Positions 28,067 through 38,436 of a stretch of DNA of 64,000 nucleotides are shown piece after piece. Origin of the DNA: Planctomycetota bacterium (GTDB taxonomy: Bacteria > Planctomycetota > UBA1135 > UBA2386); NCBI GenBank assembly GCA_020849665.1, contig JADLFX010000011.1:62001-126000 (forward strand), written 5' to 3'. A program made the position numbers and the translations under genes. The notes beneath the pieces are model-generated. The model did no database searches, was not told where the DNA came from, and saw only the letters and a list, made by a program, of their open reading frames with translations. The first letter of the stretch is position 1; every line of letters begins with the position of its first letter.

Positions 28067-30123
28067 TAGTGCAGCCCGTCCGGGGTCTGCAGGGCCGGGT
28101 CCGCCTCCAGCAGATCGCGGAGACACTCGGCGAAGAGGCCCAGGTCGGGGCGCTGCGCGAGGATCTCCGACACGGTCAGCGCCACGCCGGCCTCGCGGAT
28201 CGCCTCGCGCGCGCGCTGGGTGATCCATGTCCCCAGGGCGATCGAGGGCAGCGCCACGATCCCCCCCGGCAGCACGTCGACCTCGCCCTGGCGGCGCAGG
28301 AGGTCGGTGCACAGGTGTTCGTTCAGGAACTCGCCGCCGAGTCCGGCCAGGTCGATGGCGGTCTTGACCGAGGCCAGCGTGGCGTAGCCGCCGCTCTTCT
28401 GCAGGTGCACGTGCACCACCTCGGCCAGCCTGCGCAGGCGCTCCTCGTTGAACGGGTAGTTGGTGAGCAGATCGACGCGGTCGCGGGCCGGCTGGACGAA
28501 GAGCCGGTTCATGCGCAGCAGGGCCGCGATCGCCCGCCGGCGCTCCGTGGTCTGGTTGTCGAGGAACTTCGACACCGGGATCTCACCCATGGCGCGACGC
28601 AGCGTCTTGTGCATCTCGGCCAGCAGGCCCGACATCGTCTGGTGCCGGGGGCAGAACTCCCCACGCCCGAGATAGCGCAGCTCGTGGCAGCGCTTGAGCT
28701 GGTCGAGCAGGAGGTGGTAGTGCCGGTCCGCCAGGGTCGGGTCGGCCAGCAGGGTGCGCACCGCCGCGCGGCCGTGCGCCAGCAGGTGGTCGCGGATGCG
28801 CTCGGCCTCGCTGCGCAGCATCTCGATCTCGTCCAGGTGACGCTCGCGCAGGCTCCACAGGTCGGGGCCGATCTCGGTGAACCGCGGATCGGCCCGCAGA
28901 TGGTCGAGCAGGCGGCCTTTGCGCGCGCGCCGGTGGCGGTCGCGGTAGTGGAACACCAGGTCGACCAGCAGCAGCGGCCGGCGCTGTTCGCGCAGGATCT
29001 CGTAGAGCCGGTCGGCAGCCGCGTCGGCCTTGCGGTGGACGATCTCGCCGCGCCGTGGATCGATCTGCAGGGTGCAACCGCAGCGCTGCTCGAGCAGGTG
29101 GGTCACCAGCCCGTGCGGCACGCGCGGGGCGGTCTGCGTCACCCGCGCCACCAGCTCGGGCAGCGGGATCGGCAGGCGGTAGGGCAGGGTGAGTTCGCGC
29201 AGGCTCGTGCGCAGCAGCAGGAACTCCTGGGGCGAGAGGTCGGTGAGCAGGTGTCCCGTCTGCAGGAAGCGGCGCGGGAACAGGAAGCGCACCAGCCGCG
29301 TGGCCAGGCGTGGGTTGCCGGCCTCGCGCGTCACGGCGTGCAGGAACGTGCCGGGCGCCAGATGCTCGATGTCCAGGACGCCCTCGAAGGCGCGCAGCTC
29401 GCGCTCCACCTCGTCCCGGACCTGTTCGACCACGGCCGGGGCGCCACGCAGCACGCGGCGCCGGATGCGGCGCACCCTGCGTGCCGCCTCCTCCTTGGGG
29501 ATTCGCAGCGTCTGGGCGAGGCTGCCCACCGAGACCGGGTCGCCGCGCAGGCCCAGGACCAGCGCCAGCACCCCCCGGTCGCGCAAGGGCAGCACCGAGA
29601 AGAGGCTCTCGAGGGACGCGAAGGTGGTCTCCCCGGCGCGGGTCTCGGGCACGGGCACGCGATCGAGGCCCCGGCGCAGCACCGCGGCCAGGGCCTGGCG
29701 CACCTTCGCCATGCCGACCTCGCCGACGGAGGGATCCTCGCGCAGGGCCGGTGCGCCGGCCAGGAGGTCGCCCACGGTGGCGAAGCGGAGCGCGCCGACG
29801 GCCTGGCGCACGGATCCGGAGAGCGGCAGGGCAGAGACCGGGAAGTGGAGCAGTTCCCGCGGCAGGAGCCGGAACGGCAGCCAGGTGCCGACCACGGCCC
29901 GCTCGATCTGATTGCGCACGCTGTCGTAGGTGCGCCTGCCGAAGCCGGGCAGCTCGAGCAGACGCTCGCGTGGCGTGGCGAGGAACTCGGCGACGGTGCG
30001 GATGCCGAGGCGCAGGAAGGCCCGCTCGGCGCGCCGGTTCTGGACCAGGCCCAGCAGAGGGAGCGATGCGGCGGCGCCGAGCTGGGCAGGGTCGAGGTCG
30101 TTGCGGGTCTCGGCTTCGCTCAT
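28054..30123 (-). CDS. large DNA-binding protein with alpha-CTD-like, sigma-region-4-like and HARE-HTH-like segments
   Basis: 689 residues, no signal peptide or membrane helix. Residues about 28-75 resemble the C-terminal domain of RNA polymerase alpha, with two helix-hairpin-helix turns: AFLRLGIRTVAEFLATPRER and then LLELPGFGRRTYDSV. A second such unit may lie at 95-160 (RFATVGDLLAG). Residues about 170-225 look like sigma region 4, with LPLRDRGVLALVLGL and SVGSLAQTLRIPKEEAARRVRRIRRR. Residues about 395-425 (DPRFTEIGPDLWSLRER) resemble HARE-HTH or RNA polymerase delta N-domains. The remainder is unassigned, helical and Arg/Leu-rich. It overlaps the gene upstream by ATGA. It may be a transcription factor, or part of a DNA-targeting system. 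The function is unknown. Confidence 0.72.
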   Translation of the reverse strand: MSEAETRNDLDPAQLGAAASLPLLGLVQNRRAERAFLRLGIRTVAEFLATPRERLLELPGFGRRTYDSVRNQIERAVVGTWLPFRLLPRELLHFPVSALPLSGSVRQAVGALRFATVGDLLAGAPALREDPSVGEVGMAKVRQALAAVLRRGLDRVPVPETRAGETTFASLESLFSVLPLRDRGVLALVLGLRGDPVSVGSLAQTLRIPKEEAARRVRRIRRRVLRGAPAVVEQVRDEVERELRAFEGVLDIEHLAPGTFLHAVTREAGNPRLATRLVRFLFPRRFLQTGHLLTDLSPQEFLLLRTSLRELTLPYRLPIPLPELVARVTQTAPRVPHGLVTHLLEQRCGCTLQIDPRRGEIVHRKADAAADRLYEILREQRRPLLLVDLVFHYRDRHRRARKGRLLDHLRADPRFTEIGPDLWSLRERHLDEIEMLRSEAERIRDHLLAHGRAAVRTLLADPTLADRHYHLLLDQLKRCHELRYLGRGEFCPRHQTMSGLLAEMHKTLRRAMGEIPVSKFLDNQTTERRRAIAALLRMNRLFVQPARDRVDLLTNYPFNEERLRRLAEVVHVHLQKSGGYATLASVKTAIDLAGLGGEFLNEHLCTDLLRRQGEVDVLPGGIVALPSIALGTWITQRAREAIREAGVALTVSEILAQRPDLGLFAECLRDLLEADPALQTPDGLHYQVL

Positions 30124-31139
30124 GGCTGCCTTCCTGGTTGGTCGTGGGGGCGGATGGCCCGGAAGCGCGGGGGGCGTTCCTGCGTGGCACGGGCGCGTTC
30201 CGCGACCCCTTGCGGGGCGGCGGCCTGCACCAGCTCGGCTGGCACGCCCATCTGCAGCAGGACCTCGGCGGCGCGCTCCGCTCCGGGCAGCGAGACCTCG
30301 CGCAGGAGCCGCAGCAGCGTTTCCTGCGTGGCCCGGCACGGAGCCATCGCCAGCACCTCCACCGCGCGCCGGCGCCCGGCGCCGTCGGCGGGCATCCGCT
30401 CGGCGGTGCGGCGCGCCACGAGCTCTGCGGGGAGGGCGGCGAGGGTCTGCAGCGCCACCGCCGCGAACGGTCCGGCGCGGCCCTCCAGCACCCGTGGCAG
30501 GACCACGTCGATGGCGGGCGCGCTGCGCAGGCGCTGGGTCAGGCGCAGGAGCGGCAGCGCCGCCGCGCTCCTCTCGTCGATGCTCGGGCCGAGCGCGGCC
30601 ACCACCGCGCCGGCCAGGACCGGGTCGTGTTCGTCGAGCATCGGCATCGCGGCCAGGGCCAGGGCCGCGTCGCCGCGGACCCGGGCATGCCCGCTGCCCA
30701 GGCCGGCCGCGAGCACGGCCGTGCGCGCCGCGGTGCCCTCGGCCTGGAGCAGGGCCTTCAGGTGGGCCAGGAGCTCCGCGTCGAGCGGCTCCAGGGCGCG
30801 GGCCTGCCCCTGCGCCGGACGCCAGGCGCCCTCGAAGCGCTCGAGGAAGAGCAGGTAGCCCGCTCCGGGGAGCAGCCCGCGCAGGGCCCGGCCGCATCCG
30901 TCCTGGGCCGGCTCGCGCAGGTCGAGGAGCGCGGGCGGCTCGCCCTTCCACGCACCCAGCACGCGCGCGCGGACCACGCGCACGGTGCCGCTGGCTTCCT
31001 GGCTGGCGAGGATCCGCACGCTGGCGATCGCGTCGGCCCGCGCGACCAGGGCGGCGAGGGTGCTGGCCTCCTCCTGCGCCCTCGGCGCCGCGGCCGCCAG
31101 GACGAGGCAGAGCAACGGAATGGAGCGGGAGCGGGTCAC
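30120..31139 (-). CDS. secreted protein with HEAT-like repeats, unknown function
   Basis: 339 residues from a GTG at 31139, overlapping the stop of the metzincin-like gene (GTGA). It begins with a Sec signal peptide (hydrophobic run IPLLCLVLAAAAPRAQ, cleavage near residue 22). Residues 25-130 form a beta-rich region with GAWKGEPPALLDL and GRALRGLLPGAGYLLFLERFEG, as in secreted proteins that carry cost-type or NTF2-like folds, without a firm match. From about 135 the sequence is a series of Ala/Leu-rich helices of about 35 residues, suggesting HEAT-type repeats. The last 40 residues are Arg/Pro-rich. It lies between the metzincin-like gene and the DNA-binding protein gene in one operon. Confidence 0.65.
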   Translation of the reverse strand: MTRSRSIPLLCLVLAAAAPRAQEEASTLAALVARADAIASVRILASQEASGTVRVVRARVLGAWKGEPPALLDLREPAQDGCGRALRGLLPGAGYLLFLERFEGAWRPAQGQARALEPLDAELLAHLKALLQAEGTAARTAVLAAGLGSGHARVRGDAALALAAMPMLDEHDPVLAGAVVAALGPSIDERSAAALPLLRLTQRLRSAPAIDVVLPRVLEGRAGPFAAVALQTLAALPAELVARRTAERMPADGAGRRRAVEVLAMAPCRATQETLLRLLREVSLPGAERAAEVLLQMGVPAELVQAAAPQGVAERARATQERPPRFRAIRPHDQPGRQP

Positions 31140-34100
31140 TTGAGGAGCACCCTCTGGCGGAGGTAGGCAAGGTCCAGGTCGCGGAACGCGTACGCCAACG
31201 TGACCAGGGCGTCGTAGCCGACGGCCGCCGCCATGACGTCGGTGGCGCCGGCGAACTCGTTGTGCAGGCTGCGGTCGCCGTGCAGGCCGCGCGGGTTCGG
31301 TCCCTCGGCCACCAGACCCACGGTGTGGCCGATCTCGTGGGCCAGCACGATCGCCGTGGCGACCGCCCAGTCGTCGGCGGCCGACATCACCGCCAGGTAG
31401 CGGGCGCGCTGCGCGGGACTGGCCGTGGCGTAGTCGAACCCCGGTGCCAGCACCATCCGGTCGTTGGGATCCGCCCCGGCCGCCGTGCCGCCCATCTGCG
31501 GGCAGACGTTCAGGAAGCGGCGCGCGAACGTGGTGATGAAGGAGGGGTAGACCGCACGATGCAGCTCCGCCTGGTTCAGGAAGAGCTCGAAGGGGAACAC
31601 CCCGAGGCCCGGACGGCTGGCGAGGTTGAGGTCGGTGATCGAGGAGTTGCGATAGTCGAAGTAGGCGCGCCCCAGGATGCCGGTCGACGCGTCGCCGTAG
31701 CGCCGGCCGCGCGTCCCCTCCGGGTCGGCGCCGCCGAAGGCGATCTGCGCGTGGGGGATGCCATAGGGGCGGCGATGGGTGAGGCGGAGGCTGACGCTCT
31801 CCCCGCCGAGCGGCGCGCCCTGGGCCGTGCGGTGCAGGAGGCGGTTGGCCTCGGCCAGCACCCCGTCGCGCATCAGGGCGAGCATCCTCGCGTTGGTGCC
31901 CGAGGGATCGCCGGCGGCGACCAGCCCCAGCGCCAGGAGATCGTCCTCGAAGTCGGCGCGCCCGTTGCCGTCGCGATCGAGGTCGAGCCGCACCCAGACG
32001 ACGTGCGAGCGCTCGAAGGGCAGCGCGTCGTGGTCGGGTGCCACCACGCGGAACGTGAGCGGGTCGGAGGTGGCGGAGTTGCCGCTCAGGTCGCGCACGC
32101 GCGCGCGCACCGTGTACTCGCCGGGTGCGAAGCGGTCCGCGTAGGGCACCGCCCAGCGCACCGTGGCCATGCCGAACTCGCTGGTCGTGGCGATCGCCTC
32201 GGCATCCGGCACCGCGCCGGGGCCCGCGAAGAGCAGCTCGGTCGCGGCGATGTCGAGGGAGTAGTCGACCGGGTCACCGGCCTCGACGTCGACGGTGAAC
32301 GCGAAGGGCGGCACCGAGAGGCCCTGCTTGCGCAGCGCGGCGACCCGGTTGAGGGTCACCGTCGCGAACGGCGCGCTGGAGTCCTGGGTGAACCCGGCCC
32401 GGAACCGGCTGATGGCGTCGTCGGCCAGGGCGTTGCCGCTGAGCGTGCGGATCCCGGAGAAGCCGCCGGCGATGCGGATCGTGTGCCACGCGCCGGCGGC
32501 CCAGGGGGCCGCGGGAGTGAAGCGCACCACCCGTCCCCCGCGTTCCAGCGCGACCACGCCCGGCACGAGCTGGTTCTGGGGGTCGAGGACCTGCACCGAG
32601 CCGGGACCAACGGAAGCCGGGTCGAGGGGCGTGGTGAACACCGCGCTCACGCGCGCGCCGAGCGGCACGTTCACCGCGGCGTCGTAGGGCGCGAGGACGT
32701 AGTCCGGCAGGATGGCGTCGCTGGCGGTGGTGAAACGCACCAGCACGTCGCTGGCCAGCGGGTTGCCCGCGACGTCCCGCAGGCCGTCGGATCCGCCGCG
32801 CACCAGCACCTCGTATGCGCTCGCCGGCGCGAGGTTCTCGTCCGGCACCAGGGTGAGCACGGTGTCGGCGGCGTTGCGGCTCACGGTCACGCCGACCGTG
32901 GCGCCCGCTTTGCGGAGCTGGACGCGCTGCACGTCGACGGACGAGGGGTCGAGGGCCTCGGTGAAGCCCAACGTGACGCGGGCATTCACCGGCACGCGCC
33001 CCTCGTCCTGGCGGGGCGCCGAGCTGGCCAGGCCGGGGGCGGTGGCATCGCTGCCCACGGTGAAGGACAGGGTCAGCTCCTGGACGAGCGGGTTCCCGGA
33101 GAGATCGGTGACCGCGCCGGGGCCAGGGAGGAGCACGACCGAGTACGTGCGGCCGGAGGCGAGGGGTGCCTTGGGGACGAGCCGCAGCGTGCGCCGGTCC
33201 GGGGTGGTGACCACCTCGTAGGCGACCGGCCCCGAATACTGGTCCACGAAGAGCACCGAGGCGGTCTCGACGCTGTAGGGGTCGATCGACTCGTCGAACC
33301 AGAAGGTTGGTTGGACCAGGGGCGAGGCGGAGGGATGGTCCGCGGGCCACCCGCGCAGGGCGCGCGGCGGCGTCAGGTCCGTCGCCGTCGTGAACGAGAG
33401 CGTCCAGGTGGTCGCCAGCAGGTTGCCCGAACGGTCGCGCGCGCCCGTGGTCCCGCCGCGGATCGAGAGGGTGTAGCGGCGGTTGCCGGCGAGGTCGGCC
33501 ACGGGGTCGATGGTGAGGCGGTCGCCGGCGAGCGTAAGGACCGCGGCGTACTCGTCGCCGAACGCGTCCCGCACCTTGACGCTGCTGGCGTCGAGCGACG
33601 CGGGATCCATGGCCTCGCGGAACGTGACCACCGGGGCGACCGTGCGCGCCACCTGCGTGGCATTGGCGGTCACCGAGCAGCCCAGGACCGTCGGCGCTTC
33701 CTGATCCAGCGTGCGGAACCCGGAGGCGGTCTCGGCCGTGTCCAGGAGCCGGCCGTCGATGTCGGCCAGGAGCGGGGCGACATGGAACGCGTAGTCGGTC
33801 TCCGCGGCGAGGTCCTGGTCGGGCGTGAACACCAGGGTGCGGCCGCCGCCGTCGAGCGTGAGCGAGCCGCGTACCGGCGCGCCGTCGGCGGCGCGCACCA
33901 GGCGGGTGTCGGGATCCTGCAGCGCGTCGGGTGCGATGGCCCCATCGAAGCGGACCCGCACCTGGCTCCGGAGCGGCACCTGCACGGCGCCGTCGGCCGG
34001 CTGCCGCTCGAGGATCTGCAGGGTGCCGGTGAGCTGCCCGGCCCCGCCCGTGCCCGAGCCGCCCGCCGTCCCGCCGCCGCCGCCGCAGGCGGCCAGCGCC

Positions 34101-34171
34101 GCCAGCAGCAATGGGGTCGCGCGACGCGCACGACCCTGCCCCCCGTTCCGCTCCCCGGTGCCCCTTCCCAT
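31136..34171 (-). CDS. Ig-like-domain lipoprotein with C-terminal metzincin-type metalloprotease motif
   Basis: 1011 residues with a lipoprotein signal (LLLAALAAC, Cys at about 29) and a Gly-rich linker. Residues about 50-590 contain five SbsA/Big_5-type Ig-like repeats of 100-110 residues, each with PxxGAxxVPL, a VxFxEAxDPxS strand and FTPxxxLAxxTxY. One example is NARVTLGFTEALDPSSVD. A calcium-loop-like DLDRDGNGRADFEDD occurs near residue 735. The C-terminal part has HEIGHTVGL at about 944-952 and a Met-turn-like TDVMAAAVGYD at about 977. The third zinc ligand of HExxHxxGxxH is displaced; a His in GLHGD follows about ten residues later. Surface proteolysis is likely but the substrate is unknown. 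Confidence 0.8.
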   Translation of the reverse strand: MGRGTGERNGGQGRARRATPLLLAALAACGGGGGTAGGSGTGGAGQLTGTLQILERQPADGAVQVPLRSQVRVRFDGAIAPDALQDPDTRLVRAADGAPVRGSLTLDGGGRTLVFTPDQDLAAETDYAFHVAPLLADIDGRLLDTAETASGFRTLDQEAPTVLGCSVTANATQVARTVAPVVTFREAMDPASLDASSVKVRDAFGDEYAAVLTLAGDRLTIDPVADLAGNRRYTLSIRGGTTGARDRSGNLLATTWTLSFTTATDLTPPRALRGWPADHPSASPLVQPTFWFDESIDPYSVETASVLFVDQYSGPVAYEVVTTPDRRTLRLVPKAPLASGRTYSVVLLPGPGAVTDLSGNPLVQELTLSFTVGSDATAPGLASSAPRQDEGRVPVNARVTLGFTEALDPSSVDVQRVQLRKAGATVGVTVSRNAADTVLTLVPDENLAPASAYEVLVRGGSDGLRDVAGNPLASDVLVRFTTASDAILPDYVLAPYDAAVNVPLGARVSAVFTTPLDPASVGPGSVQVLDPQNQLVPGVVALERGGRVVRFTPAAPWAAGAWHTIRIAGGFSGIRTLSGNALADDAISRFRAGFTQDSSAPFATVTLNRVAALRKQGLSVPPFAFTVDVEAGDPVDYSLDIAATELLFAGPGAVPDAEAIATTSEFGMATVRWAVPYADRFAPGEYTVRARVRDLSGNSATSDPLTFRVVAPDHDALPFERSHVVWVRLDLDRDGNGRADFEDDLLALGLVAAGDPSGTNARMLALMRDGVLAEANRLLHRTAQGAPLGGESVSLRLTHRRPYGIPHAQIAFGGADPEGTRGRRYGDASTGILGRAYFDYRNSSITDLNLASRPGLGVFPFELFLNQAELHRAVYPSFITTFARRFLNVCPQMGGTAAGADPNDRMVLAPGFDYATASPAQRARYLAVMSAADDWAVATAIVLAHEIGHTVGLVAEGPNPRGLHGDRSLHNEFAGATDVMAAAVGYDALVTLAYAFRDLDLAYLRQRVLLK

Positions 34172-34292
34172 GTTGCAGGGCAGGGATCGTCGCCGCGGCA
34201 GCGGTGGGTTTACCGACGCTCCGAACCCTCGATCGCATCGCCGGTGGGAGCGGAGCCCACAATCCGCGCCCCGGGGTGTGGCGAATCGCTAC
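34172..34292. other. short intergenic stretch between the nrdJ terminator and the metzincin-like gene
   Basis: The stretch contains the 5' leader of the minus-strand lipoprotein gene at 34171. On the minus strand a TAAACC lies about 40 nt before the start and is a weak -10 candidate. I see no gene here. Confidence 0.4.
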
Positions 34293-34320
34293 GGAAGCCG
34301 CGCCGGCCGGCGCGGCTTCC
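34293..34320 (-). terminator. perfect 28-nt palindrome after nrdJ
   Basis: Two 14-nt halves (12-bp arms plus a central GGCC) form a perfect palindrome starting GGAAGCCGCGCC and ending GGCGCGGCTTCC. It lies 31 nt after the nrdJ stop on the minus strand. No T-run follows, but the stem is very stable, as is common for high-GC terminators. Confidence 0.65.
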
Positions 34321-34350
34321 CCGCGTGGTTCGTCCGGCGCGTACCCGGAC

Positions 34351-37300
34351 CTAGCTGCAGCCCGAGGTCGCGCCGCAGTTGTCGCACTTCAGGCAGGTGC
34401 CGTTGCGCACCATCGTGAACTGGTTGCAGCCCGGGCATGCGTCGCCCTCGTAGCCCTTCATGCGCGCCTCGAGCACCTTCATGTAGAGCTCGTGCTTGGC
34501 CTGGCGCCGCAGCCGCGTGCCGCCGTTGCCGTTCCCCGGTTCGTGGTCGCCGCGGGCGGAACCCGGGTGCATGCCGTGGCTGCGCGGATGCAGGTCGCTC
34601 AGTCCCGAGGGCGGCGGGGCCGTCTGGGTCGCATCGCCGGCGGGGGCCGCCGGCGGGGTCGCGGGCGGGGCGGCGCTCTCGTCCTCCTCGACCTGGCGGG
34701 CGCCCGTGGTGGTGTTGCTGAGGTCCTCCTCGACGACCTGGCAGAGGTCGGTGCGGTCGAGGTAGGTGATGGCCAGCTCGCGGAACACGTAGTCGATGAT
34801 CGAGGTGACCATCTTGATCCGGTCGTGGCCCTGCACCACGCCGTTCGGCTCGAAGCGCGTGAACACGAAGGCGTCGGCGAACTCCTCCAGCGGCACGCCG
34901 TGCTGCAGGCCGAGCGACACCGCGATCGCGAAGCAGTTCATCAGGCTGCGGAACGCGGCGCCCTCCTTGTGCATGTCGAGGAAGATCTCGCCCAGCGTGC
35001 CGTCCTCGTACTCGCCGGTGCGCATGTAGATCTTGTGCCCGCCGACGATCGCCTTCTGGGTGTAGCCGGCACGGCGCTGCGGCAGGCGCCGCCGCTTGGC
35101 GAGGTACTTGAACACCACCTTCTCGGTGATCCGCTCGGCCACCTTCTCGACCTCCGGCGCGAACGCACCGGCGGAGGCGCCGGCCTCGGATCCGCCGGCG
35201 CCGTCCGTGGTGGACGCCAGCGGCTGCGAGAGCTTGGAGCCGTCGCGGTACAAGGCGACCGCCTTGATCATCGACTGCCACGCCATCCAGTACGCGCTCT
35301 TCACGTCCATGACGCTGGCGTCATGGGGCATGTTGATGGTCTTGGAGATCGCGCCGGAGATGAACGGCTGTACCGCCGCCATCATCCGGATGTGCGCCTC
35401 GAACGGGATGAAGCGCGTGCCGCGCCGCCCGCAGCGATTGGCGCAGTCGAACACCGGCAGGTGCTCGGCGCGCAGGTGCGGGGCGCCCTCGACCGTCATC
35501 GTGCCGCACACGTAGTCGTTGGCGAGCACGACGTCCTCCTTGCTGTAGCCGAGGTGGCTCAGCACGTCGAAGTCGATGCTGTTGAGCAGCTCCGGGTCGA
35601 TCTTGAGCGTCCGGGTGAGGAACTCCTCGCCCAGGACGTGCTTGTTGAACACGAAGCGGATGTCGAACGCGCCGGCCAGCGCCTTCTCGACCGCCTGGAT
35701 CGCCTGGTCGTCGAAGCCCTTGGCGCGCAGGGTCTCGTGGTTGATGTGCGGGGCGCCGGCCAGCGTCTTGCGGCCCACGGCGTAGGCGACGATGTCGTCG
35801 ACCTGCGCCGGGGAGTAGCCCAGGCGCGCCAGCGCAGGCGGCAGGCTCTGATTGATGATCTTGAAGTACCCGCCGCCGGCCAGCTTCTTGAACTTCACCA
35901 GGGCGAAGTCCGGCTCGACGCCGGTGGTGTCGCAGTCCATCACCAGCCCGATCGTGCCGGTCGGCGCGATCACCGTGACCTGGGCGTTGCGGTAGCCGTA
36001 GCGCTCCCCGAGCTGCAGGGCGCGGTCCCACGAGTGGCGTGCCGCCTCGAGCAGCTCTGCCGCGAGCTTGCCCGGGCCGAAGTGCGAGGCGTCGATGCCG
36101 CGCGGACGGATGGTGAGCCCCTCGTACTCGTCGCCGGCGGCGTTGTAGGACGCACGGCGGTGGTTGCGGATCACCCGCAGCATCGCCTCGCGGTTGCGCT
36201 CGTAGCCGGGGAACGCGCCGAGCTGGCGCGCCAGCTCCGCCGACGTGGCGTAGCTCTCACCGCACAGGATCGCGGTGATCGCCCCGGCCAGCGCGTACGC
36301 GCGGTCGCTGGCGTACGGGATGCCGGTACGCATCAGCAGGGTGCCGAGGTTGGCGTAGCCCAGGCCCAGGGTGCGGAACTCGTAGCTCTTCCTGGCGATC
36401 GCCTCGCTCGGGAAGCTGGCCATCAGGACGCTGATCTCCAGGACCACGGTCCACAGGCGCACCGCGTGCCGGAACGCCTCGATGTCCAGGCGGCCGCGCT
36501 CGTCGACGAACTTGACCAGGTTGATCGACGCCAGGTTGCAGGCCGTGTCGTCGAGGAACATGTACTCCGAGCACGGATTGCTGGCGCGGATCCGGCCATC
36601 CCCGGGGCAGGTGTGCCACTCGTTGATGGTCGTGTCGTACTGCACGCCGGGATCGGCGCACGACCACGCGGCATAGGCGATGCGCTCCCAGAGGTCGTTC
36701 GGATCCACCTCCTTGGCGACCTTGTCCTTGGTGCGGTAGCGGAGCTGCCACGGCTTGTGCTGCTCGAGATGCGCGAAGAACTCGTTGGGGATGCGCACCG
36801 AGTTGTTGGAGTTCTGGCCCGACACCGTCAGGTACGCGTCGGAGTCCCAGTTGGTGTCGTACTCGGGCAGGTCCATCGTCCGGTAGCCCTGGGCGGCCAG
36901 CTGCAGGGCGCGCTGCAGGTAGCTCTCCGGCACGCACGCGGTGCGCGCGTCGCGCAGCGCCACGGCCAACGCCTGGTTCTTGGCCGGCTGGGTCATCGGC
37001 ACCATGCGGACGTTGCCCTGCTCGTCCCGCTCGTTGGGGCTGGGCACGAAGCAGGCGCGCATCACGCCGTGCACGTGGCGCTTGACGATCTGGCTGCCGG
37101 CCACGAGGTCCGCGACCTTCTGCTCCTCGACGACCTTCCAGGAGATGAACTCTTCGACGTCGGGGTGATCCAGGTCCAGGCAGACCATCTTGGCGGCGCG
37201 GCGCGTGGTGCCGCCCGACTTGATCGCGCCGGCGGCCCGGTCGCCGATCTTGAGGAACGACATCAGGCCGGAGGAGCGGCCGCCGCCCGAGAGCGCCTCG

Positions 37301-37980
37301 TTGGCGCCGCGCAGGGCGGAGAAGTTGGTGCCGGTGCCGGAGCCGTACTTGAAGAGCCGCGCCTCGCGGGTCCACAGGTCCATGATCCCGCCCGGGTTCA
37401 CCAGGTCGTCGCTGACCGACTGGATGAAGCAGGCGTGCGGCTGCGGGCGCTCGTAGGCGCTGGTGCTCTTCTTGAGCTCGCCCGAGTCCGGATCCACGTA
37501 GAAGTGGCCCTGGGCCGGGCCCGTGATGCCGTAGGCATGGTGCAGGCCGGTGTTGAACCACTGCGGCGAGTTGGGCGAGGCGATCTGCGCGGCGAGCATC
37601 CAGCAGAGCTCGTCGTAGAACGCCTTGGCGTCGGCATCGCTGTCGAAGTAGCCGTGCTTCTGACCCCAGTGGGTCCAGCAGCCGGCGAGTCGGTCGAACA
37701 CCTGCCGGGCGTCCTTCTCGCCGCCGCGCACGGGCTGGCCTTCGCGATCGAGGACCGGCTGGCCCGCGGCGTCGACCTGCGGCACGCCGGCCTTGCGGAA
37801 GTACTTCTGTGCCAGGATGTCGATCGCGACCTGGCTCCACGTGGCGGGCACCTGGATGCCCTCCTGGCGGAAGACCACGGAGCCATCCGGGTTGCGGATC
37901 TCCGAGGTGCGGGGCGCGAATTCGATGCCCGTGTAGGGAGACTGACCTGCCTGCGTGAACCGCCGTTCGATCTTCACCAC
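34351..37980 (-). CDS. nrdJ: vitamin B12-dependent (class II) ribonucleoside-diphosphate reductase
   Basis: 1209 residues, full length for the large NrdJ type. It reduces ribonucleotides to deoxyribonucleotides using adenosylcobalamin, with or without oxygen. Diagnostic segments are [20 protein letters not shown] at about 465-485 and [12 protein letters not shown] near 680. The C-terminus has a zinc-ribbon, CPGC then CLKCDNCG, as in this family. The start is GTG 37980 (or GTG 37977) behind AGGAGGAGGAG. A terminator follows the gene. NrdR-box-like sites lie about 460 nt upstream. No class I or III reductase is in the window. An upstream cobalamin riboswitch was looked for and not found. Confidence 0.97.
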   Translation of the reverse strand: MVKIERRFTQAGQSPYTGIEFAPRTSEIRNPDGSVVFRQEGIQVPATWSQVAIDILAQKYFRKAGVPQVDAAGQPVLDREGQPVRGGEKDARQVFDRLAGCWTHWGQKHGYFDSDADAKAFYDELCWMLAAQIASPNSPQWFNTGLHHAYGITGPAQGHFYVDPDSGELKKSTSAYERPQPHACFIQSVSDDLVNPGGIMDLWTREARLFKYGSGTGTNFSALRGANEALSGGGRSSGLMSFLKIGDRAAGAIKSGGTTRRAAKMVCLDLDHPDVEEFISWKVVEEQKVADLVAGSQIVKRHVHGVMRACFVPSPNERDEQGNVRMVPMTQPAKNQALAVALRDARTACVPESYLQRALQLAAQGYRTMDLPEYDTNWDSDAYLTVSGQNSNNSVRIPNEFFAHLEQHKPWQLRYRTKDKVAKEVDPNDLWERIAYAAWSCADPGVQYDTTINEWHTCPGDGRIRASNPCSEYMFLDDTACNLASINLVKFVDERGRLDIEAFRHAVRLWTVVLEISVLMASFPSEAIARKSYEFRTLGLGYANLGTLLMRTGIPYASDRAYALAGAITAILCGESYATSAELARQLGAFPGYERNREAMLRVIRNHRRASYNAAGDEYEGLTIRPRGIDASHFGPGKLAAELLEAARHSWDRALQLGERYGYRNAQVTVIAPTGTIGLVMDCDTTGVEPDFALVKFKKLAGGGYFKIINQSLPPALARLGYSPAQVDDIVAYAVGRKTLAGAPHINHETLRAKGFDDQAIQAVEKALAGAFDIRFVFNKHVLGEEFLTRTLKIDPELLNSIDFDVLSHLGYSKEDVVLANDYVCGTMTVEGAPHLRAEHLPVFDCANRCGRRGTRFIPFEAHIRMMAAVQPFISGAISKTINMPHDASVMDVKSAYWMAWQSMIKAVALYRDGSKLSQPLASTTDGAGGSEAGASAGAFAPEVEKVAERITEKVVFKYLAKRRRLPQRRAGYTQKAIVGGHKIYMRTGEYEDGTLGEIFLDMHKEGAAFRSLMNCFAIAVSLGLQHGVPLEEFADAFVFTRFEPNGVVQGHDRIKMVTSIIDYVFRELAITYLDRTDLCQVVEEDLSNTTTGARQVEEDESAAPPATPPAAPAGDATQTAPPPSGLSDLHPRSHGMHPGSARGDHEPGNGNGGTRLRRQAKHELYMKVLEARMKGYEGDACPGCNQFTMVRNGTCLKCDNCGATSGCS

Positions 37981-38436
37981 TGCTCCTCCTCCTGATTCAC
38001 CTGGCCGAGACGGCACAGGCGCGGCGCAAGGGTCCCGCGGCGGTCGGTGGCACCGGGAGTGCCACGGGACCGCGGGACCGGGATCCCGATCCGGTGCCGC
38101 CCGCCAGCCCGCGCGAGACGATGGAGCGCGGTGGGAACGAGTGCCAGCGGCGGGGGAACGGGATGGCGGAGTGCCCTGCCACAGGCCTGAGGACGCGGCG
38201 CTCCTGTCCGAGCCGACCCTGGGTCGAGCCCCCACGACGCGGGAGGCGGGCCGGTTCTGGACGGGCGACGACGGTCATGGCGTGACGAGAGCCCAGGACT
38301 CCTCGGCCGGGTGGTTCCGGCGCAAGGCCCCGCGGCGGGCGTTCCGGTTCCGGTCAGGCCCCGAACCGCAGCTGGGACTACCCCTCCCAACCACCCTACG
38401 GCCGTTGCCTTGGCCGCTCCGGGAACCAACCAGGGG
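37981..38436 (-). other. long untranslated leader candidate of nrdJ
   Basis: About 455 nt without a convincing gene lie between the nrdJ start and the NrdR-box-like sites. If the promoter is at those sites this is an unusually long leader. It contains several short GC-rich inverted repeats but none of the conserved blocks of a cobalamin riboswitch on the minus strand. Nothing else can be assigned. Confidence 0.4.

Noticed and set aside
37981..38300. Possible cobalamin riboswitch upstream of nrdJ
   Set aside because: The gene and leader length fit, but the conserved blocks (GGGAA, GCCACTG and the B12 box) are not present in order on the minus strand. A weak resemblance on the plus strand points away from nrdJ.
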